DNA of 64,000 bases from Stutzerimonas stutzeri. GTDB taxonomy: Bacteria; Pseudomonadota; Gammaproteobacteria; Pseudomonadales; Pseudomonadaceae. Position 1 is the first letter of the stretch. Every line of letters begins with the position of its first letter. The DNA is taken from the NCBI RefSeq assembly GCF_013522825.1, contig NZ_JAAMQZ010000008.1, positions 62,001 through 126,000 on the forward strand, written 5' to 3'. Shown piece after piece: positions 62,842 to 64,000 of this stretch. The position numbers were made by a program, and so were the translations under genes. Under the pieces are notes generated by a model. It was not told the DNA's origin. It saw only the letters and a program-made list of their open reading frames with translations, and made no database searches.

Positions 62842-64000
62842 TCATGGGCAGCCCGGGTTGGCAGACACTTCCTGGCTGGCCTCGCGCAGCATGCTCGCCA
62901 CTTCCGCTGCGTTGCGTGCGGTATACACACGACCGCCAGTATTCTCGGCGATGCAGTTGGAGAGTTCGCTGTCGCTGATATTGACCACATTGACCCGCAG
63001 GCGCGGCTGCTGGCGGGCTATGCTGCGTGACACGGCGCAGGCGTTGCGTTCGCAGCCGTCCTCGCCATCGACGAACATCACCACCAGGGCATCGTGCAGA
63101 CGGCCATCGACCTGGCTGGCGGCGAGTTCCAGGCTGCTGGCCAGCGGCGTTCCGTCATTGGCGCCGAGCTGCTGCACGCCGCGTTTCAGTTGAGCTCGCT
63201 GGCTCTGGCTGAACAGGCCCTGGTCGATCTGGTTGTAGCAACCATCGAAGGTGATCAGCCGGGTATCGATGTCGGGGTGCAGGTTGTCGAGCATGCCGAC
63301 GAACGCCTGCTTGGCCACCGACAGGCGGGTTGGCTCGCTGAGGACGCGCACCCGGCGTGGGTTGGTGTCCGGCAGGTTGCCGCCGAGCGTATTGATCCAC
63401 TGCTCGTCCTCGGGCGAGGCGTCGATGTTGAGGTTCATCGATCCGGAGGTATCCAGCACCACAGCGAAATCCGGCGCTCGTGCACCTTCCGGCTGGCAGG
63501 CATAGCTGGTCATGGGCGTGGGGTCGATCAGATGCAGCAGGTAGCCACGCCAGAACCAGAGCAGCCAGAGCAATAGAAGCAGCAACAGGGGCAACAGCAG
63601 CCACCACAGTGACAGGCGCAGCCGCCAGGTTTTGCGCGGCGCAGGCGTTGAGCGGGGCGGCAGTGGTGGGGCTGCTGGCGCGACCGGAGGCGGTGGCGGC
63701 AGGCCCCAGCGCACCACCAGCGGTTCATCGTTGAGGCTGTAGAGATTGGCCAGGTCCGGCGCACCGATCAGGCTGCGCAGGCTGGCGGCGGTGTCGTCCT
63801 GGCCACGGTTCTGCAGCTCGTTGGCCAGATGGCCAATGGCGTGCTGGCGCTGGTGATATTTTTCCAGCAGCCGGCGCTGCTGGTCGGCGTTCAGTTCGGC
63901 GTAGGGGTGCGGCTGACCCGCCAGCTCCGACCACCATTGCAGGTTTCCGTCGTCGCCCGTTCGCGGCGTGGCGTACAGGCTGGCGACGCTGGGCGGGAAA
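62842..64000 (-). CDS. VWA-domain membrane protein (5' end outside window)
   Basis: The frame is open from the window edge, giving 385 residues of a longer protein. From N to C: a helical region (Asn-Ala-Asp-Gln-Gln-Arg-Arg-Leu-Leu-Glu-Lys-Tyr), the segment Leu-Tyr-Ser-Leu-Asn-Asp-Glu-Pro-Leu-Val-Val-Arg-Trp-Gly, a Pro-rich linker, one very hydrophobic Leu-rich membrane helix, then a VWA domain with an intact metal site Asp-Thr-Ser-Gly-Ser-Met and Asp-Gly-Glu-Asp-Gly-Cys. The domain order suggests a cytoplasmic part, one membrane pass and an exported or periplasmic VWA. A GTG at 63717 could mislead gene callers. The upstream partner genes would be decisive. Confidence 0.75.
   Translation of the reverse strand, partial: FPPSVASLYATPRTGDDGNLQWWSELAGQPHPYAELNADQQRRLLEKYHQRQHAIGHLANELQNRGQDDTAASLRSLIGAPDLANLYSLNDEPLVVRWGLPPPPPVAPAAPPLPPRSTPAPRKTWRLRLSLWWLLLPLLLLLLLWLLWFWRGYLLHLIDPTPMTSYACQPEGARAPDFAVVLDTSGSMNLNIDASPEDEQWINTLGGNLPDTNPRRVRVLSEPTRLSVAKQAFVGMLDNLHPDIDTRLITFDGCYNQIDQGLFSQSQRAQLKRGVQQLGANDGTPLASSLELAASQVDGRLHDALVVMFVDGEDGCERNACAVSRSIARQQPRLRVNVVNISDSELSNCIAENTGGRVYTARNAAEVASMLREASQEVSANPGCP

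Noticed and set aside
62842..64000. VWA gene as part of a type VI secretion locus
   Set aside because: No kinase domain or tss motif is visible in the part present; the assignment would be a guess.

Overview
The window is high-GC, gene-dense bacterial DNA that reads as a Pseudomonas chromosome, probably of the P. stutzeri or P. mendocina/oleovorans lineages. The reasons are the gene families (two-subunit pyruvate carboxylase with a LysR gene, selenocysteine formate dehydrogenase-O, biotin-independent malonate decarboxylase, TRAP transporters), intergenic palindromes of the type common in Pseudomonas, and a gene order from uvrD to pyruvate carboxylase that matches my memory of P. aeruginosa PA5443-PA5435. 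The genus is an inference; no 16S gene is present.

Layout. 1-2365: tail of a SulP transporter, a universal stress protein and cyclopropane fatty acid synthase. 2634-4980: a visibly less GC-rich patch with a YafQ/DinJ-type toxin-antitoxin pair, two unknown membrane-anchored proteins, doubtful small ORFs and a perfect palindrome, ending exactly at the 3' end of tRNA-Sec. 4981-14376: a selenocysteine/formate module on the minus strand, fdoG-fdoH-fdoI-fdhE-selA-selB-selC. fdoG is one gene read through an in-frame UGA as selenocysteine, with a visible SECIS hairpin. 14609-23579: Tim44-like protein, an orphan TRAP binding protein, UvrD, a PAS-GGDEF-EAL protein, a U32 tRNA hydroxylase and a YdcH-like protein. 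23807-28536: ectoine/hydroxyectoine operon ectABCD-ask, with a candidate osmoregulated-type promoter in front of a TTG-started ectA. 29171-37931: glucose-6-phosphate dehydrogenase divergent from an RpiR/HexR-like regulator around a 17-bp palindrome, then a LysR regulator, pyruvate carboxylase A and B, a CBS protein and carbonic anhydrase. 38282-44783: thioesterase, YkgJ-like protein, glycogen phosphorylase, fructose-bisphosphatase, DUF924, PhnN and YqaA.

44890-47319 holds the last genes of an aromatic meta-cleavage operon (aldolase, decarboxylase, tautomerase, GlcG/HbpS-like protein). The aldolase has lost its N-terminus and the upstream genes are gone, so this looks like a decapitated catabolic operon. 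47517-48623 is a DUF1615 lipoprotein. 48803-56223 is a complete malonate decarboxylase operon, mdcABCDEGH, with the transporter madLM. It is followed by a decayed second copy of the 3' end of madM, a CstA-like transporter and a TRAP transporter operon; the likely regulator mdcR lies beyond these insertions. The window ends in a VWA-domain membrane protein cut by the window edge.

The selenocysteine block carries the tRNA, Sec synthase, Sec elongation factor, the formate dehydrogenase that uses them and its FdhE maturation factor; selD is not in the window. The ectoine block carries the pathway enzymes and its own aspartate kinase for precursor supply. I found no insertion sequence, CRISPR array or rRNA. 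I do not see a clearly undescribed multigene system. The least explained parts are the tRNA-Sec-adjacent patch, the breakpoint of the catabolic remnant, and the rearranged segment between madM and mdcR.
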